From Siderastrea radians (lineage: Eukaryota > Cnidaria > Anthozoa > Scleractinia > Rhizangiidae): a stretch of DNA of 64,000 nt. Location: the NCBI GenBank assembly GCA_964017195.1, contig OZ024890.1:16787201-16851200 (forward strand), in the 5' to 3' direction. How positions within the stretch are numbered: the first letter of the stretch is position 1; each line of letters begins with the position of its first letter. The notes under the pieces are model-generated. The model was not told where the DNA came from, searched no databases, and saw nothing but the letters and a program-made list of their open reading frames with translations. Below are positions 48,074-63,221 of the stretch, piece by piece. The translations under genes were made by a program, and so were the position numbers.

Positions 48074-50427
48074 CCCTTGCATCAAGAGCCTGGTAAAACC
48101 AGGGTTTTACCCTGGTCCAAGCCTGGTTAAAAAACCAGGGTACCCTGGTTCTTAAACCAGGCTTACCAGACTCAAACCCTATGTGCAAAAAAGTTTGGTA
48201 ACCCTGGTTACCCTGGTTATTTAGAAAATCAGGGTTACCAGACATACCAAGAGCCTGGTAAAACCAGGGTTTTACCCTGGTCCAAGCCTGGTTAAAAAAC
48301 CAGGGTACCCTGGTTCTTAAACCAGGCTTACCAGACTCAAACCCTATGTGCAAAAAAGTCTGGTAACCCTGGTTACCCTGGTTATTTAGAAAATCAGGGT
48401 TACCAGACATACCAGGGTAACCAGGGTTTAACCAGACTCTGAGAAGTCTGGGCTAACCTAGGTTACCCTGGTTACCCTGGTAAGTTTGGTGACCCTGGTT
48501 TTCTAAATTACCAGTGTTACCCGGGTTTAACCAGGCTCTTAAGGTCTGGGTTGACCAGGGTAACCCTGGTGAACCTGGTTAGCACATTTTCCTGAAAACC
48601 AGGCTTACCAGACTTGGACCCTATGTGCAAAAAAGCCTGGTTAACCCCGGTTTCCCTGGTAAGCCCGGTAACCGTGGTTGTCTGAATAACCAGGGTTACC
48701 CAGGTACATTATTTTTGACTATAACATCTGGGTCAACCCCGGTAACCTTGGTTTTTCTAAGAAGCCTGGTGATGCTGGGAATTCCAAGAAAGCATTGGAA
48801 ACCAGTAAACTGAGGCTTGTAGCCAATGTTCAAAAAGACTAAAAAGCACAGTATCCTTAACTATGGATAACATGGATCTAGTCCTGGGCCCAGTTGCATC
48901 AAGCAACTTGAGATTGAAGGATCCTAGTCACCCACAGTGCTTTGCGCGCATCGAGTGAGAAATCCGCCATTTTCTATGCCATCTAAAATCAGGATTTTTT
49001 CACAATGAATTGAAATCCGGCTACATCCGCGCCAATGCGGCCAGTTTGGGCCTTCATTTACTTTCTTGGCCTTAAAAAAAATAATAGCGGTGACATCTGG
49101 CCGGTTATTTTGGTGTTGTTTGCTGTTTTTCTCGTGAAATGTGCAAGACAACCGCAGGACTCTAAGCGGTTTATGCTCTCCTTCGCGTGGCAGTACCAAA
49201 ACAGTCAAGCTTATGAAAGAAATCATTACTCAAGGACCTTCTTGGTTATTGCACTAGTCAAGCAAAAGATATCCAATAGATTGAAATGCTGGTCAAGCTT
49301 ATTCGCCGACATTTTACTTCATTGCGGTGCGCGTTCTTCACGAGCTGAAATATTTTGGTCTTTAAATGTGACGACGGGACTCGCTCTGCAGTGCCAGTAG
49401 CGACGCTAAAGCGAAAACTTCAAAGCCTTCGATGCCCAAGAACAACACTTCCATTTTTTCCATAAACTAACCCCTGGAATTGCAGAAAAGGAGGAGAAAG
49501 AATGGTTTGCAAACAGAAACTTGGTAAATCAGATCTGTTAGCCGCAGTCGGCACCTTAGCTAGCTGCAGAACATTTTGTTTTCATGGCAATTCATGTATT
49601 TTGAAAATTGAAATGAATATCCATCCTGTGCGGTGATAACAAAAAAAAAGCTATTAATAAAAGAGTTTCTTCTATTTGAAAGGAATGTGAAATGTTCTCG
49701 CTTTATCTAGCGCTAATTAAAACTAAATGCAGTTCGGTTCACAGCGGTGTGATCGAGTGAGTTTTGGAAACATTTTTGCCCTCGATGCATTCGCCTTTGT
49801 GTTAAGAATACCCAATTAAACAAGATTCCAAACCTTTATGATTCTAGATTCGCTTGTAAATCATATTCCGCGAGCGCTCGCTGTATATAGTTTGCTTTTG
49901 AATAGCCGGCGGACTGAGAGGCTGGCCGGCTTACGAACACAAACATTCTTTAAGTTCTAGGTTTCTGCGGACAGCCGCCAAAATGCGCTGAAAATAATCG
50001 AAAGCCCTTTTACTGGCACTAAAATCAAAAACAAGCGAAGAAATTTCAGCTTCAGGCTACAATTTATCTTTTTACCAGTTGAACTGTTGACGTTTTGTCA
50101 CGTTCGACAAGTAATTTGATCGCAAATTTCAGATCAAAACAATAACAAAGGCGTGACTGACTAGGATCCTTTAAAAGGGTTTTTTTTGCAACAATTCCCT
50201 TTGTTCTGGAGGATTTCTTCGTGTTCTCTTCGTGTTTCCTAAAGTACTCTACTCTATACTCACTAATCTGTCTTCGGCCGAGTTATCCGTGATACTGTGC
50301 CAAAAAGTCCTCCAGAACAAAGGAAATGGTTGCAGAAAATTCGCACTTAATCTTAAGTTGCTTTATGGAGCCGGGCCCTTGTGAACTAAACACAAATACT
50401 AGGAGTTACACAATACATGTATCATGA
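48074..50427 (+). repeat. Repeat X, copy 2, spacer of the palindrome
   Basis: Same sequence as 32924-35277 (offset 15150). It separates the two inverted arms of repeat A. Confidence 0.95.
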
Positions 50428-50858
50428 AAGGCCCACATGTACACATGTGCACACACAATTATTTAAAGAGCCAGTGTCACCCAAAGTGCTTTGCACGCCG
50501 AGGTACATTTTTCATATGAAAAATACGCCATTTTCTTGATTGTCGTGAAGTCTGATTTGTATCTCCTTCCATCGCTGATGTTAGCGATCCGAAAGCACTA
50601 GTGTGAATTTTGACTTGACATTTAAGTGTCGCCGTATCGATTTCGCTGTATATTTCCGAATTCTGAAGTGTTTTTGCGGTGGAGAAGGAGATCTTTAAAT
50701 TGGATGCCTCGTAGGGTTCAGAAAAGTTGAGGCGAAGACCGAGTCTTCCGGGCTCTGCCAAAGTTGTACGGCTGAAGGAGTCTGTGTATCAGTAGCAGAG
50801 GGGAAGAAAAACATCTACGGGTTTCAGCAATACTACTGACAGTGCGTTTGCCAAAATA

Positions 50859-50999
50859 GTGCTACATTGGTTAGAGCGCTGCACCGGTATCGCAGAGGTC
50901 AGGGTTTGAGACCCGGCAAGCCTGACGTTTTCAGGCTTTCTTTTCGCAACTGCATAAGTTGCGTTAATAACTGCGAGGATCTTCCTTACATTTATTTCT
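50859..50999 (+). mobile_element. Second copy of the tRNA-derived SINE
   Basis: Reverse-complement partner of 47500-47640, with A-box-like sequence at about 50869 and B-box-like sequence at about 50905. Confidence 0.7.
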
Positions 51000-53900
51000 T
51001 CATTCCGCAGTTCAAATATATGAATGTCATATATTCATAATTTCAGTGCTACATTCGTTGCCAAATGAAAACAGAAGGAACATTAATTTACCACAAAATA
51101 ACAGTAGCTACGGGCTTGCTCCAAAATAATGCTTATGGTCATGAGCTTGTGCTGTTTTGCTTAGTTATTCCTTGTGTTTACTGTCTGTTTATGTTTTATT
51201 TTTACAAAAAGCGTAAGTGGCTATTCTGGTTTGGCGTCCATCAACATCAGTCGATGCAATCAATCGATCGGACTGTAATAGATCCATGTATATACATTGA
51301 ATGCAAACTCAGATCTTGAGTAGTTTTCTCCAGTGACATCTAGCGACGAAGACGTCAATGTTCTTACTACTTGTTTTTGTCTTATTTTTATATCGAGTGG
51401 AAGTGGCTACTCTAGACAGGAAAATATTTGGCTTAAGGTCTGTGTGCCACGACCGGCTTGTCCTAACTCTGTCAATACACATTTATCATACCACCAATTT
51501 CATGCTACATGTAAATACATGCATTTTTGGAAAATTTCAAAACTATGCTTAAAAATACTCAAAGCATGTTAAAGTGCACGCGTGTTGAATGAACCGATGA
51601 TGTGTGCAAGACTGGACGGCTTTTTCCAGACTGGCTTGCATCAAGCCACCTGGCCCTACACACATCAACTCAGAATACATCTGTACCGTATATAATACAC
51701 TAAGAGAGAACTGTTGTCAATAATAATAATAATAATTTATTAATTTATATTGCGCTATTTAACATAAATATGATCAAGAGCGCATTACAGAGTATCTAAC
51801 TAACTTTTTCCATCATGGAAAAACGGCTTAGTTACAAAAAGCCAAAACCACACCACTTCTATACTTTCCTGGCAGGGATGTGCAACACTGTGCCATGGCT
51901 GTTGATGTGTCACTACTTTCAACTGCTTATACAAATTGACATCAGTTTTCAAGATATCATGTTGTTGAGTGGTGAATTGTTCATGGGTACTGGCTAGTTT
52001 TTTTTTTTATAATATTGTGTTGGCGGGGATGTAGGGTGGTATAAGAAGTTGAGTTATCAAGTGACTGAAAAATGAAAATGGTGGACATGAAATTCAAAGC
52101 CCAGATGCAAGGAAATACAATGTACGCTACTATTGTAGTTTTAACCCTGTTATCCCAAGCAGTTAGCCTCTAGTGGTCTAACGTGGTTGTAACTGGGTGT
52201 AGATGTTATGTATTGAAATGAAATGAGACCCCAAGAGAAGCTGAACCTGAGGTGTTCCCTATACCAGTCAGGAGTTCTAACCACTACATGTGCAGTAACC
52301 TATATTGTACAGAATGTAGATTACATAGGAGTCTAGACGTGAGCTACAGGTGTACAGCTGTATTGTAGGGCATTACTTACAGTACAGGGTCACCATACAG
52401 TCAGATGCCTTCAACACTGCCCTTTCTAGCACTATGCAGGACATGATACAGTATGAACCTAGTAAGATGACCTACTTCACTAACAGTTTTCTTGTAGATT
52501 ACTACAATCATGTAACTGGAGTGCAGAAGGTCATGGGTATGACTTCAGTTAGGGATTTAACTTGGTGTCCTAATCCCACAATTGCTTCATGTTGAGCACA
52601 TGTATCATCATTCTTTTGGTTAATAAATGACCAATCTTAGTAATTATTTACAACATCAGTAATTATTTTGCAATATTAATAACCATGGCTCTATATCAAC
52701 AGGGCTTTTGTTTCAGTGTACTGTTCAGGAGTGTGGTTTGTCCACAATAATCTAGTATTCATGTCTTAAAAATTCAAGCATTCAATGATCACCAAAGAGA
52801 TAATGTCTTCATATGACATGAATCCATATGCCATTCTGTCAAAATCTTTAAAAGGAATGCCTGCAACCAACGCCCAATACACTGTACATGTACACGTCCT
52901 TTGTTTAAAGAAAACAGATCTACATGTAAGCAACACAAATTTGAAGTGTAACATGAGGATTCTAATGTATACAGCTAAAACGTTGTCTGATTTTACAGCC
53001 TTGAGCTTACACGAGGAGACCAAAAGGTAGTATGGGTAGCTGAAAATCGTTTGTGATTCGGCTGTAATTTCGCAGCTGTCGCTACCGTAGGAGGGGTGAA
53101 AGTACGATAAACACTTGCCTGTGTGATTTAATTTGTGTAGGGGTGAGCCACAGCTAAGTTTGGTAAATTTATTAATAGATTACCCATAGCACCTTGTGGT
53201 CTTATTGCGTAGGTTTTCCGACAACGTTAATTGTAGCTGTATGTTTGAGTAACTTACCTGACCATGTGTGATGCATTCCTTTGCTATGTACAACATGCAT
53301 CAAGAAACTGTTTAGCTGTAGAACTTGGAGTCACACTGATACAATATGTACAAATGTAGAAACCTGTTGAAAAATTTTGAGAGTAAAATTAATAAATGGA
53401 TCATAAAAAATAAACTTACTACTCACATACATGTACATGTAGCTACATGTATAAAGGTGAATGTAAATCATACTTTAATTTCATCTATACCACAGTACAT
53501 GAACTACTTTACAGATCCCAGGAGATTGTTGAAGGAGCAGTGTACATGTAGATGTATGAGGTTCAGGTTTGAAATGAAATTGAACTGAATTGAATTGAAT
53601 TGAATTGAACTGAACTTGGAGTCACACTGATACAATGTGTACAAATGTAGAAACCTGTTGAAAAATTTTGAGAGTAAAATTAATAAATGGATCATAAAAA
53701 ATAAACTTACTACTCACATACATGTACATGTAGCCACATGTATAAAGGTGAATGTAAATCATACTTTAATTTCATCTATACCACAGTACATGAACTACTA
53801 AATACAGATCCCAGGAGATTGTTGAAGAAGCAGTGTACATGTAGATGTATGAGGTTCAGGTTTGAACTGAAATTTAACATCTATATACATGTAGGATGTA

Positions 53901-54695
53901 ACTAAACAGCACCAGTCATCTAGCCCAGTTGATTGTGTTATTGACCTTTCAATAATTTTGCAAACAAATCAAGAATAAAAAAATAGTGTGATAAAATACA
54001 TGTACAGCACATGTGTAGGTTAATATTTGGTTCTTGGCAAAAGTGCAAAAAACTCACTGGAGACAGTTTGACACACTGAACACCATCCCCTTAAAGCCAA
54101 ATAATTTTTTCCAGCTCTTGCTTGAGGTCGGTAAGCACATAATTTTTTGAATTAGGAAATAAGCCAAAAATTGAAAAGTTGCCATTTTGAAGGCTGTTTT
54201 CCCATAACATGGTTGAGCAGTTTTGATGATTTTCAAAAAAAGTTAACATTCATGAGACACTCAAATGCCCTCCTGGATTTATAAAGTTCTTTCATCTACA
54301 TGTAGACTACTCCGAACAAGTAGGTACATTGTTTTCGTAATGTTTTCTGCACACTACAGGTGTAATTAGTATATCACATGCCATTCACCTCCGAGCACAA
54401 CAGTGGTCACCTCCACAGTTTTTTTGTCCATATCTGATAACAAGTTACCTGTACCAGTCCGTGGGGCTGGATATTAACTTGTGTGGCATAATAATTATTA
54501 TACTGAGAGAACCATTATTCACCTTAATGTCTGTGACATTTAACATTTATTCCATGAGCATGTACATGTATGTACTGGGTATGGGGTGGTAAGTGACCAA
54601 CAAGGTGCATAGCACAAAGTTGATAAAAATCACCTCATATCCTGAACAAGCACAACAGAATTAATAATATTCTTTTATAAAGCTCGGCAACGCCC

Positions 54696-56085
54696 CTGGG
54701 TATAACTTGGCGCAAAAGCGTTAAGGCCTTAGGGATTTGTTTTAGCTATAATCCAAATATTCACTCACAAGTAAACTTTTATGACAATTTAAAAGATATC
54801 CGGACACAGACACGGTTGTGGAGTTGCCGAGGCCTGTCACTCTATGGTAAAATAACTATTATCAAATCGTTTCTGCTTCCAAAAATGCTGTACATATTCT
54901 CAGTTTTGCCTACTCCAGAGGCATTTATTAAGCAACTCAATACTATTATCTATAACTTTTTATGGAATGGGCCCGATAAAATGGCTCGACTAGCAGTAAT
55001 AAACAATATAGAGTATGGAGGTCTTAAATTAGCAGATTTGGAAACTTCAATTAAATCTTTAAGATTAGCCTGGCTTGGCAGGCTTTTCGCAGAAGGCTCA
55101 ACTCCGTGGAAGGCATTTGTAAATTTTCTCCTCGAAGATTTCGGGGGAAAATTTTTATTCAGGTGTAATTACAATGTAAAGGAATATAACATTAACTCTA
55201 CATTTTACAAAGAACTTCTTCTGTGGTGGGCTGATTTCAGAGCAGATTTTTCAACCACACCTCCAATTTCCGATTCAATTATTTGGAACAATAAGAATAT
55301 TAAGATAGACCATAAAACAATATACTATCCATATTACGTAAAAGCTGGAATTTTAATTTGCCAGCACATGCTTTTGAATATGAATAATTTAGAATCTTAT
55401 AATAGTGCGAAACGAAATGGTTTGAAACACACAAATTTTTTAGTTTGGACCGGAATTCGTCAGGCTATTCCTCTCGATCTCAGACTTCGAGAGATAAATG
55501 TAAATGAATTGATGACATTAGAATTTCAGTGTGAAGGAAAATTATTTGATCCTTTAACAAGCAGAAGTAAACAATTTTATGAACTGCTCATTTTAAAGAA
55601 AGCTAAGGTATCAAGAGGTTTCTCTAAGTTGAAAGAGAAATTCAGCTTGAACGATGAAACTGTTTCCAAAGCATTTTTAAATGTGAGAACCATCTCGTCC
55701 GAAACCTTTGTAAGGAGCTTCCAATTTAAGATTTTGAACGATATCACTTTTACTATTTTTTGAATGCCATTTTTCAAGAATAATCTGGAATGAGTTAAAA
55801 TTCTTCTGGTTTTCGATTTCTGGCGAACGGGTGGACCTCACATTACAAGATGTGTTACTAGGTAAATTGGATACGGAAACAGATCTGCTAAACTATTTTA
55901 TTACTCTTATTAAAATACATATTTGGACAAGTAGGAAACATGATGTAAAACCCAATTTTGATCTGTTCAGACAAATCGTCGAGGAAAAATTCAGGACTGA
56001 AAAATATTTAGTGTTGAAAAATAACTCAGAATGTAAATTTCAGGCTAGATGGCTACCATATCTAAACAGTAGATTAAGAACTTAG
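54696..56085 (+). pseudogene. Second copy of the truncated LINE
   Basis: Reverse-complement partner of 42414-43803. The 315-codon frame lies at 54816-55763 and the second frame at 55831-56085. Confidence 0.8.
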
Positions 56086-59000
56086 ATTAACTCAATCTGA
56101 GAGCTTTAATTTAATTTAAATATGGTAACAGGACACACAACTGTTAATTCCAGTGGTGATAAGTGTTATTAATATCATGTTGTAACATAATTGAGCTTCA
56201 TAAGATCTTAATAAAAAGTGGAAAAAAAAAACATTCTTTTATTAAATCTCAACTTCAGTTATCTTTTCTGAACTATGGGTGGCTGTATTTTGGACAGCTT
56301 CTAGCTTTTACTTGGACGATATGCTATTCTGAATGCCATGATACTTGGCATGCAGTTTCCATGCATGCAGTAAAATCAAATTTAAGGTGCCAGTGCATGA
56401 AGGGACATGTTGAAATTTATGTTGCATGAGCTCAAAAAGCACCAGCCACACACCAAAGGGTGTCATATGTTGTTGCAAAAATGTAAGCACCTTTCGATTT
56501 CCTCTCTGCTAATGTTCCTGCTACAGTACATGCCTTTAACATAACAATTGCAGTGTCGCACTGCTGTGTGTCTCTGTGACACGTCCCTGCAACAATCATG
56601 TCCCCTCATACCCTGGCATCTACTGTATACAAAAGGAAGGAATTCAATGCCTGAAATTGAGAATTTAGTGTATTACTACGTGTATAGGGTCTCCACTGTG
56701 AGTCTGTCATGGATAAATTACTGTTTAGTATTTAGGCATACATTGGACATTAGGTTGGGATGAAAGTTCATAAATCTGGTGACCATTTTAGAACTCTTGA
56801 TTGCAATGAAAAACTCCCATATGCAAACTCCCTTGAAAAGAGGACTTTGAGAAATGCACACATTTCCACCTTATGCCACTAGAATAAAAATGCTATGGTG
56901 TCAAGACCTGGAGTTGTTACTATTCAAATAATATCAAATCTGATCATGTTAGTACACATCACTATCCTTGCTTAAAAAAATCAAGAAATCTCATAAACCG
57001 TTAAAGAACTCACTAATTGGCAAATTATGCATGTTTCATTTCATGTTTACTCCGCTTTGACGAGTGATTAAAGAAAAATTTAGGCTTTCATTGTATTCAA
57101 GTTTATGTGTACACGTATCTGAGTGAAACACATTTCAATTGAACTGTTGGTTAACGTGTAGGCATTATGAAATCACCTACAACTAATCACCAGTGATACA
57201 TGTAGATGCATGGAGATACACGTACGTGCTTACATGTGAAATGTCTACTCCTCAAATTATTCGGATTTGCGAAGTTCTGATAGTGGTACGTCGACTACTT
57301 CTTGGTCGGTAAACGTTTGTTTTACTACGCCGGGCTTATCACACTTTGATGTGAAAAGTGTAAGTCACAGAATGCCACATGTGTGAACAATGGCTTTCGT
57401 TGTTACTTGATACCACTGTCCCACTTGGGGTCAATTTCACAAAGGCCGTTTTTGATTATGATTTGCAACTTGCAAATTTGCACAGTGTAAGCGTCGCTTA
57501 CACTGTGTGTTAAAGCTTGTTACACTCATTTGGCAGAATGTCACAAAGAAAGGAACTTTAAGCCCTCCGTAGAAAACTAAATGTACATGAAATGTTAGTC
57601 ATACCAGCTACGTATTATGAGGAATGAGTTTACATGTACTCACCGGCCTTGAAATCGATCGATCAGTCCGTTGGTAATTCAGTGCGTTCATACTTGAATC
57701 GAGCAATCATCAACCATCTTTACAATCATCTTCCAACAGAGCACGTTCTGAGCTGAACCTTGCTAATCGTAAGGGAAAATAATCTAAAGAATAGCGTAAT
57801 AAACCACTTTCACGTACGATAACCAGCTTTATTATTCAACAAATTGTCACTATGCCCATATATGGTAAGGAAGCCCTCAATATCTGTCATCCTACATGAC
57901 AGATATCCTGCGATATACGTAAATGACCATATTTGGAAGTGCACTGCAGATTTTCTCTTATTGCTTGTTTGGCGGCCATTTTGAAAAGCGAAGCAGTTTT
58001 AGCAGTGTTCTCTGTAGATTTTAACTCTCTGGAAGAAACTTTCCACGATTAAATGCTCTCAAAAAGTCACCAAGTATTTGCTTCAGCTCACAAAGATATC
58101 CAGAGGTTGACTTGGAATTTTCATAGTGAGAATTCAACCAAGAAAATGCTATTGCGAACGAAGCAGGCTGCACACTTGCTCACGGAAAGTTGTAAAGACT
58201 AAAGTTGAAAAGATTTTAATTCACAGGAAGAGGACTTATTCTCGGTAAGGTAGAATATTGTTTTTCCTTTGTCTTGTCATTTCCAAACATGAGTTTGTAA
58301 ATAAGTATTTTTAGTGAACGGTAGTAAACTTCGATTTCTTGAAGTTCTGTTTTGATTTTTATTAAGCTTATGTGTTGCTAGCTTTTAGCGTTTTTATCAT
58401 AGAGCCGTAGTTTTTCTCGTTCTGAAAATGGTAGGCGATGGGAATTTGTTGAATAATAAAACAATTATCCTGCTCAATCTTGCGGAATATCCCCTGATTT
58501 AGCCAACTCGGCCTACGGCCTCGTCGGCTAAGTATCAGGTGATATTCCGCGCGATTTCGCAGGATAATTGTTAACTATTCGACACAAACCCATTTTATTT
58601 GAAACTCACCGCCGGTTACCCAGCTATGCGACCGGGCCGCTTTCAAATGGTCATGTGATTTACAACCTCACGCTCGAGAATTGCAGGCGCAAGTAACCGG
58701 TGAATGTGTTTGTCGGAGCTGCGGGATAAAATGTGGCTGGTTTTCTCCGTGTTTGTGTGCGCCAGAAAGTGAAACGTGGATAGTTTTTTACTCCAGTAGT
58801 TGAAGAGTTGTGGGATTCGATGCAGAGCTACCCTCCCTTACACAAAGGTACAGTATTAATCTTAAATTTCTTGATTTCTACCTCCTCTCAAGCGGCCATT
58901 TTGGTTCGTTCGGTTCGGCTGAGGTCAGAAAAGTACATGTAAGTTACTCGGCTGAGTTTGGCGACCAGACATAAATGTCCAGTGAAAAAAGTGAGCTTCA

Positions 59001-62000
59001 TTTGCAACATATTCGAATTTTACCTAATAAGTTGGATTTTTGCAAGAATATAGAATAATAATTCTTAGATATTGACTTTTCTTGCAAGTAAATAGGTCGA
59101 ATAAATTTCAATGACTGTGTTATAGTCAAGCAGCACTCTCGTTTTGCAGCCAGTTGGAACGATCTTTACAACAGCTTGATATACAGTGTCGCCTCAGGAC
59201 AAACGTTCGTTACTCAAACTCAGTCAAAAAATTGGACTTGGTGACCAAATATAGACAGGCTAAATTAGAATCTATCTGGCAAGCCATTTGCATGTCACTG
59301 AATAAGAATGGTCTCTTTTGTTCATAAAACATTAATACACAAGTAAATAACTGGCTGGATATTCTAAAATTTCTCAATCAACATTACCTTCTGTAAAATC
59401 AAAGTGAACCAGTTTTGGTGTGAATTTTTATCAACTTACCGATATTGTGTTTTTGCATTCCTTCTACCATGAATGACTGGGAATTATTAATTTATTGACA
59501 TGTCACTTTTTGGCCAAGAACTAATGTACATGTGTGAACTTCAGATTTTACTTCCAATTCAATTTCTGGTGGTCTGCAATAGCAGTACTGTCAAGTTCTA
59601 TTAGTTGAAACTGTTATTTAAACATACTTTAGCGTGCATGGTCGCTGAAGGAAAGTATTTATGTGGGGCCTCTTTGCATGGATTTCCTGTCTGGATGAAT
59701 AACCCTACTTTATTTATTTATTTATTTTGTTATTTACTAAATACTGTACATACAAGATGGTCACCCACCAACTGTTTCAGTTTTGTAACTAAATGGTGGC
59801 TACATGTATACATAAAGGACAAGACAAGCATTTTAACCCTTTTTGGGTGAGAAATCTAATAAACTAGCCAGTCCACCCACTCTTTCATGTAGAGCTGGCC
59901 CTTCAAAGACCTTTGCAAGTCACTGAGTAGGTGTTTCTAGTTACAGTTCACCAATCAACTTCTGTTATGTTACAGTACTTTTTTGCCTCAAATTTTGTCA
60001 GTGGCTGAGAATATATACTATACACATGTACAGGTATATACGGGTCCATTCAGTGACTATTTGGCTTGTTAAGCATACAATAGTATTTTTCACTGTTTAA
60101 AAATACACCATTTATTAGGGGCTGCATGTACATCATTATAAGAGCACGCAAAAGGTGTGCCTGTAGATGCCATACCAAAGGCACTAGCTACTCCTATTCC
60201 TCTGAGAGGAACTGTACAATATGGTTGCAGTTTTTTGGTTATTTCCCTTGGTATTTTATTTATGTTTATTTTACTTTGTATTTTTTTCCAGGTGCATTTG
60301 TTAAAAACTGAAAACAGTACTTCTAAGTCTAACAGGGAATCCTTGGCAACAAAGCAGATAAGAAATACCACAACATTTGCAGTTCAGGGCCTATTTAGAT
60401 AGTCTGAGTTTTGCTTATGCTGCTGGTCTGGCATATCATTGGAAATATTGTAACGAGTTCACTTCATTTATCATTGCCTCTGGCTATGATTGTCGTAAGG
60501 TTTTAACACAATTCAAAATCCTTCAGCATTTTTTATGCCATGCACGACAGACATGAGAAAGTTTAAGCTTTTATTTGCATGGAACAACTTGCATTGTAGG
60601 CTGTTCATTAGCATGTCGCATACAACGTAGTCTAAATTGGCCCTTTATATGTACAGTGTAGTTTTGTTACTTTTTCAATTAGACCTGAAACTGAACAGAA
60701 CAGAACAGAGGCATTAGTTTAAACATGGAGCAATCCTGTAGGGTGAGACACTTTTGCTTGGATCACTTGTTACATGTACACATTAAGCCACATTAGCAGT
60801 TCAGAAATATTTGTAAGATTTTTACATGATGAAACTCAGATCAAAATGATAAGTTTGAAATGTTCGTTTAGCCATGGACTTTTGCCACAAAAAGTTATAA
60901 ATGAGGAAAAGAATCAAGAGGCAAAAAACCAGAATCAAAAGAAAACTGGGGCTATGAAGGAAAAAATGTAATAATTAAAAATTAAGTTCAGCTAGCATGA
61001 TGAAGGTGGCAACCAGCACAATGAGACGTCAAAATAAACCAAATTGAAGTCAACATGTACACACAATGTACGTCGTTCTCTTTCCTGATTTTTTTTTGTG
61101 GAAACAGCTTTCTATTTTGCATGTAATGGTTAATACGTGTATTGAATGAGATCAAGTAACTGAAACTACAGCCCACCGAAGTTATACCTTCACAGATTCC
61201 TTTCATTTTTGCGTTGTAGGTGAAGTGACAAAAATGAATAGGTATGAGAAAAATCATTTTTTCAGTCTAAAGCTTCAGTTTATTACATGGTGATGTAAGA
61301 TACTGTATCAACCAGTGGCAAATTGACTGTTTTACATAACTTGATAATTTTTCATATCTTTTGGCAAAAAACAAAAAACTCTAAGCACAAAAAAATACTT
61401 TTAAATTAAGTTACATTGTAATGTACATAAGAGATTTTTGGGGGCATATCTTTTTAATTTGTTTTTGACAAATGCTATCAAAATTAGATTGAAGTATAAT
61501 ATGTACTTGTAATATCAAAGTACATACACTGTAATCACTATGCAAGAGCTTGCTTTGCAGTTGGGCGTGAGTGGCAATTGTGCATGTGTTTTTAAATTCT
61601 AAGTGAGCAACTCCTAAACCAATTTGATGAAATTCAGCCAAAGTTGTAATATAGTTTTCCAGCAATACCATGTCTGCAAATTTGAATTTTCCTTCTATTT
61701 GAAAGGTTTAGCTTTTTTTCCAGAGGTACATGTAGTACCTTTTATCACTCAGCCTTACATTGCGAATTTTTAATTTTATTTGAAAGTTTTAGCTTATTTT
61801 CTTAAGGTACAAGTAGTACTTTTTATCTCTAATCCATACTGACACATGGAACTTTAGCAGCTTACAAACAAACACAGATGCAAACACAGATGCAAAAAAT
61901 CTGAATCACGGTTTGTGAGACCACTGCATAACGAGTCAAATCCAGTGGCAATTGGAAGATGTACAGGAGAATTCATATTTTTTGCAAGAAATAAAATTTT

Positions 62001-63221
62001 TAACCCTTTACTAGAATTGTTAAGCTTTAATCAATGGTTTGTACAAGTGTTTGTCAACACAATGGACGTTACAGTAGCCTGTGTGCAGACGGTCCTATGG
62101 ATTGGCTGATGACGTAATAGTCTAGCAATGGAAACATTTTTGGTTCCTCTGCTGAATCTGATTTGCAATCGTAAAAGCTCTGGCTGATCAGTATTATTTT
62201 GCAAATGTATCAAGTTCTGTACAGTATCTTAATCAACATCTTCAGACGACAGTGCAATGCAACACTTTAGTTTTAACTGTATTTTTTTTGTTTGGCTCTT
62301 CAGTAGAGACTAAAATATTTCAGTCAACCAAAGTAAAATTTTGCAAAGTACAGTGTGTGTACCTGTAAATGTGTCGAATGTCACAACCATTTTTAATCCC
62401 TAGGCCGTCACTTGTCAAGCTGAAACGTCATAAGCCAGCTTAGAGTTTAGTTAATGTTTATAGGGTTGCTCCATGTTTAAAATCGATTTGGTACTAGAAA
62501 GTTTTGTTAAGATATACATTGTATAATCATTATTGACTGTACGTTGTTGGTTTTGGTGGTATGGCAATTGTAGTGCATGTTTATATTTTGTACCCTGGCC
62601 ATTTGAATTTCCATAGAATATGTATTAGAAATTGCACTACAGTTTGCAATAAAAATTATCATTGAGGCACATAAGAATTGCTTGGAACGTTTGTCAAACA
62701 CTGTTAACCAAAAGCCTGGAAAGCCCAGGGAAACCTGGGCTTCTAGGTTTTTGAATTCTTAGAACATTGGGCTTGAGGCTTTTCAAGTACTGTGATGTTT
62801 TCCACCACACTAACCGGGCTTTTCAGGTGCATATGATATGTTCGAACCAGACTTTCTGGAAAACCCTGGTAAAACCAGACAAACAAGGTTTTTGAGGTTT
62901 TGTTTTTGAACCAGACATACCAAGAAAGCCTGGTTAAACCAGGCTAACCAACCTTTTCAGGTAATTTTTTCGAACCAGACTCGCCATAAAAGCCTGGTTA
63001 AACCAGACTAACCTGACTTTTCAGGTTATAATTTTCGTCCCTAAACCGGCCTTACCAGGCTTCTGTGGTACAATACAACCAGGCTCACCCTAAAAGCCTG
63101 GTAAAACCAGCCTTACCAGACTTTTTACCAGACTTGTTTTCTTCACAAAAGCCTGGTAAGTCTGGTTGAACCAGACTTGACCAGGCTTACCAGACTTTTT
63201 ACCAGGCTCTTGGTGCAAGGG

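Larger units (their letters stand above)
50427..63221 (-). repeat. Repeat A, inverted copy, right arm of the palindrome
   Basis: Reverse complement of 35278-48072 with constant coordinate sum 98499 and no net length change. At least one base differs (58953 T against the complement of 39546 G). Contains the LINE (54696-56085), SINE (50859-50999) and fold-back (57827-58570) copies on the opposite strand. Confidence 0.95.

Noticed and set aside
48033..48410. 125-codon frame with 55-residue repeats
   Set aside because: The frame is open only because the 165-bp array period is a multiple of three; no flanking coding signal.
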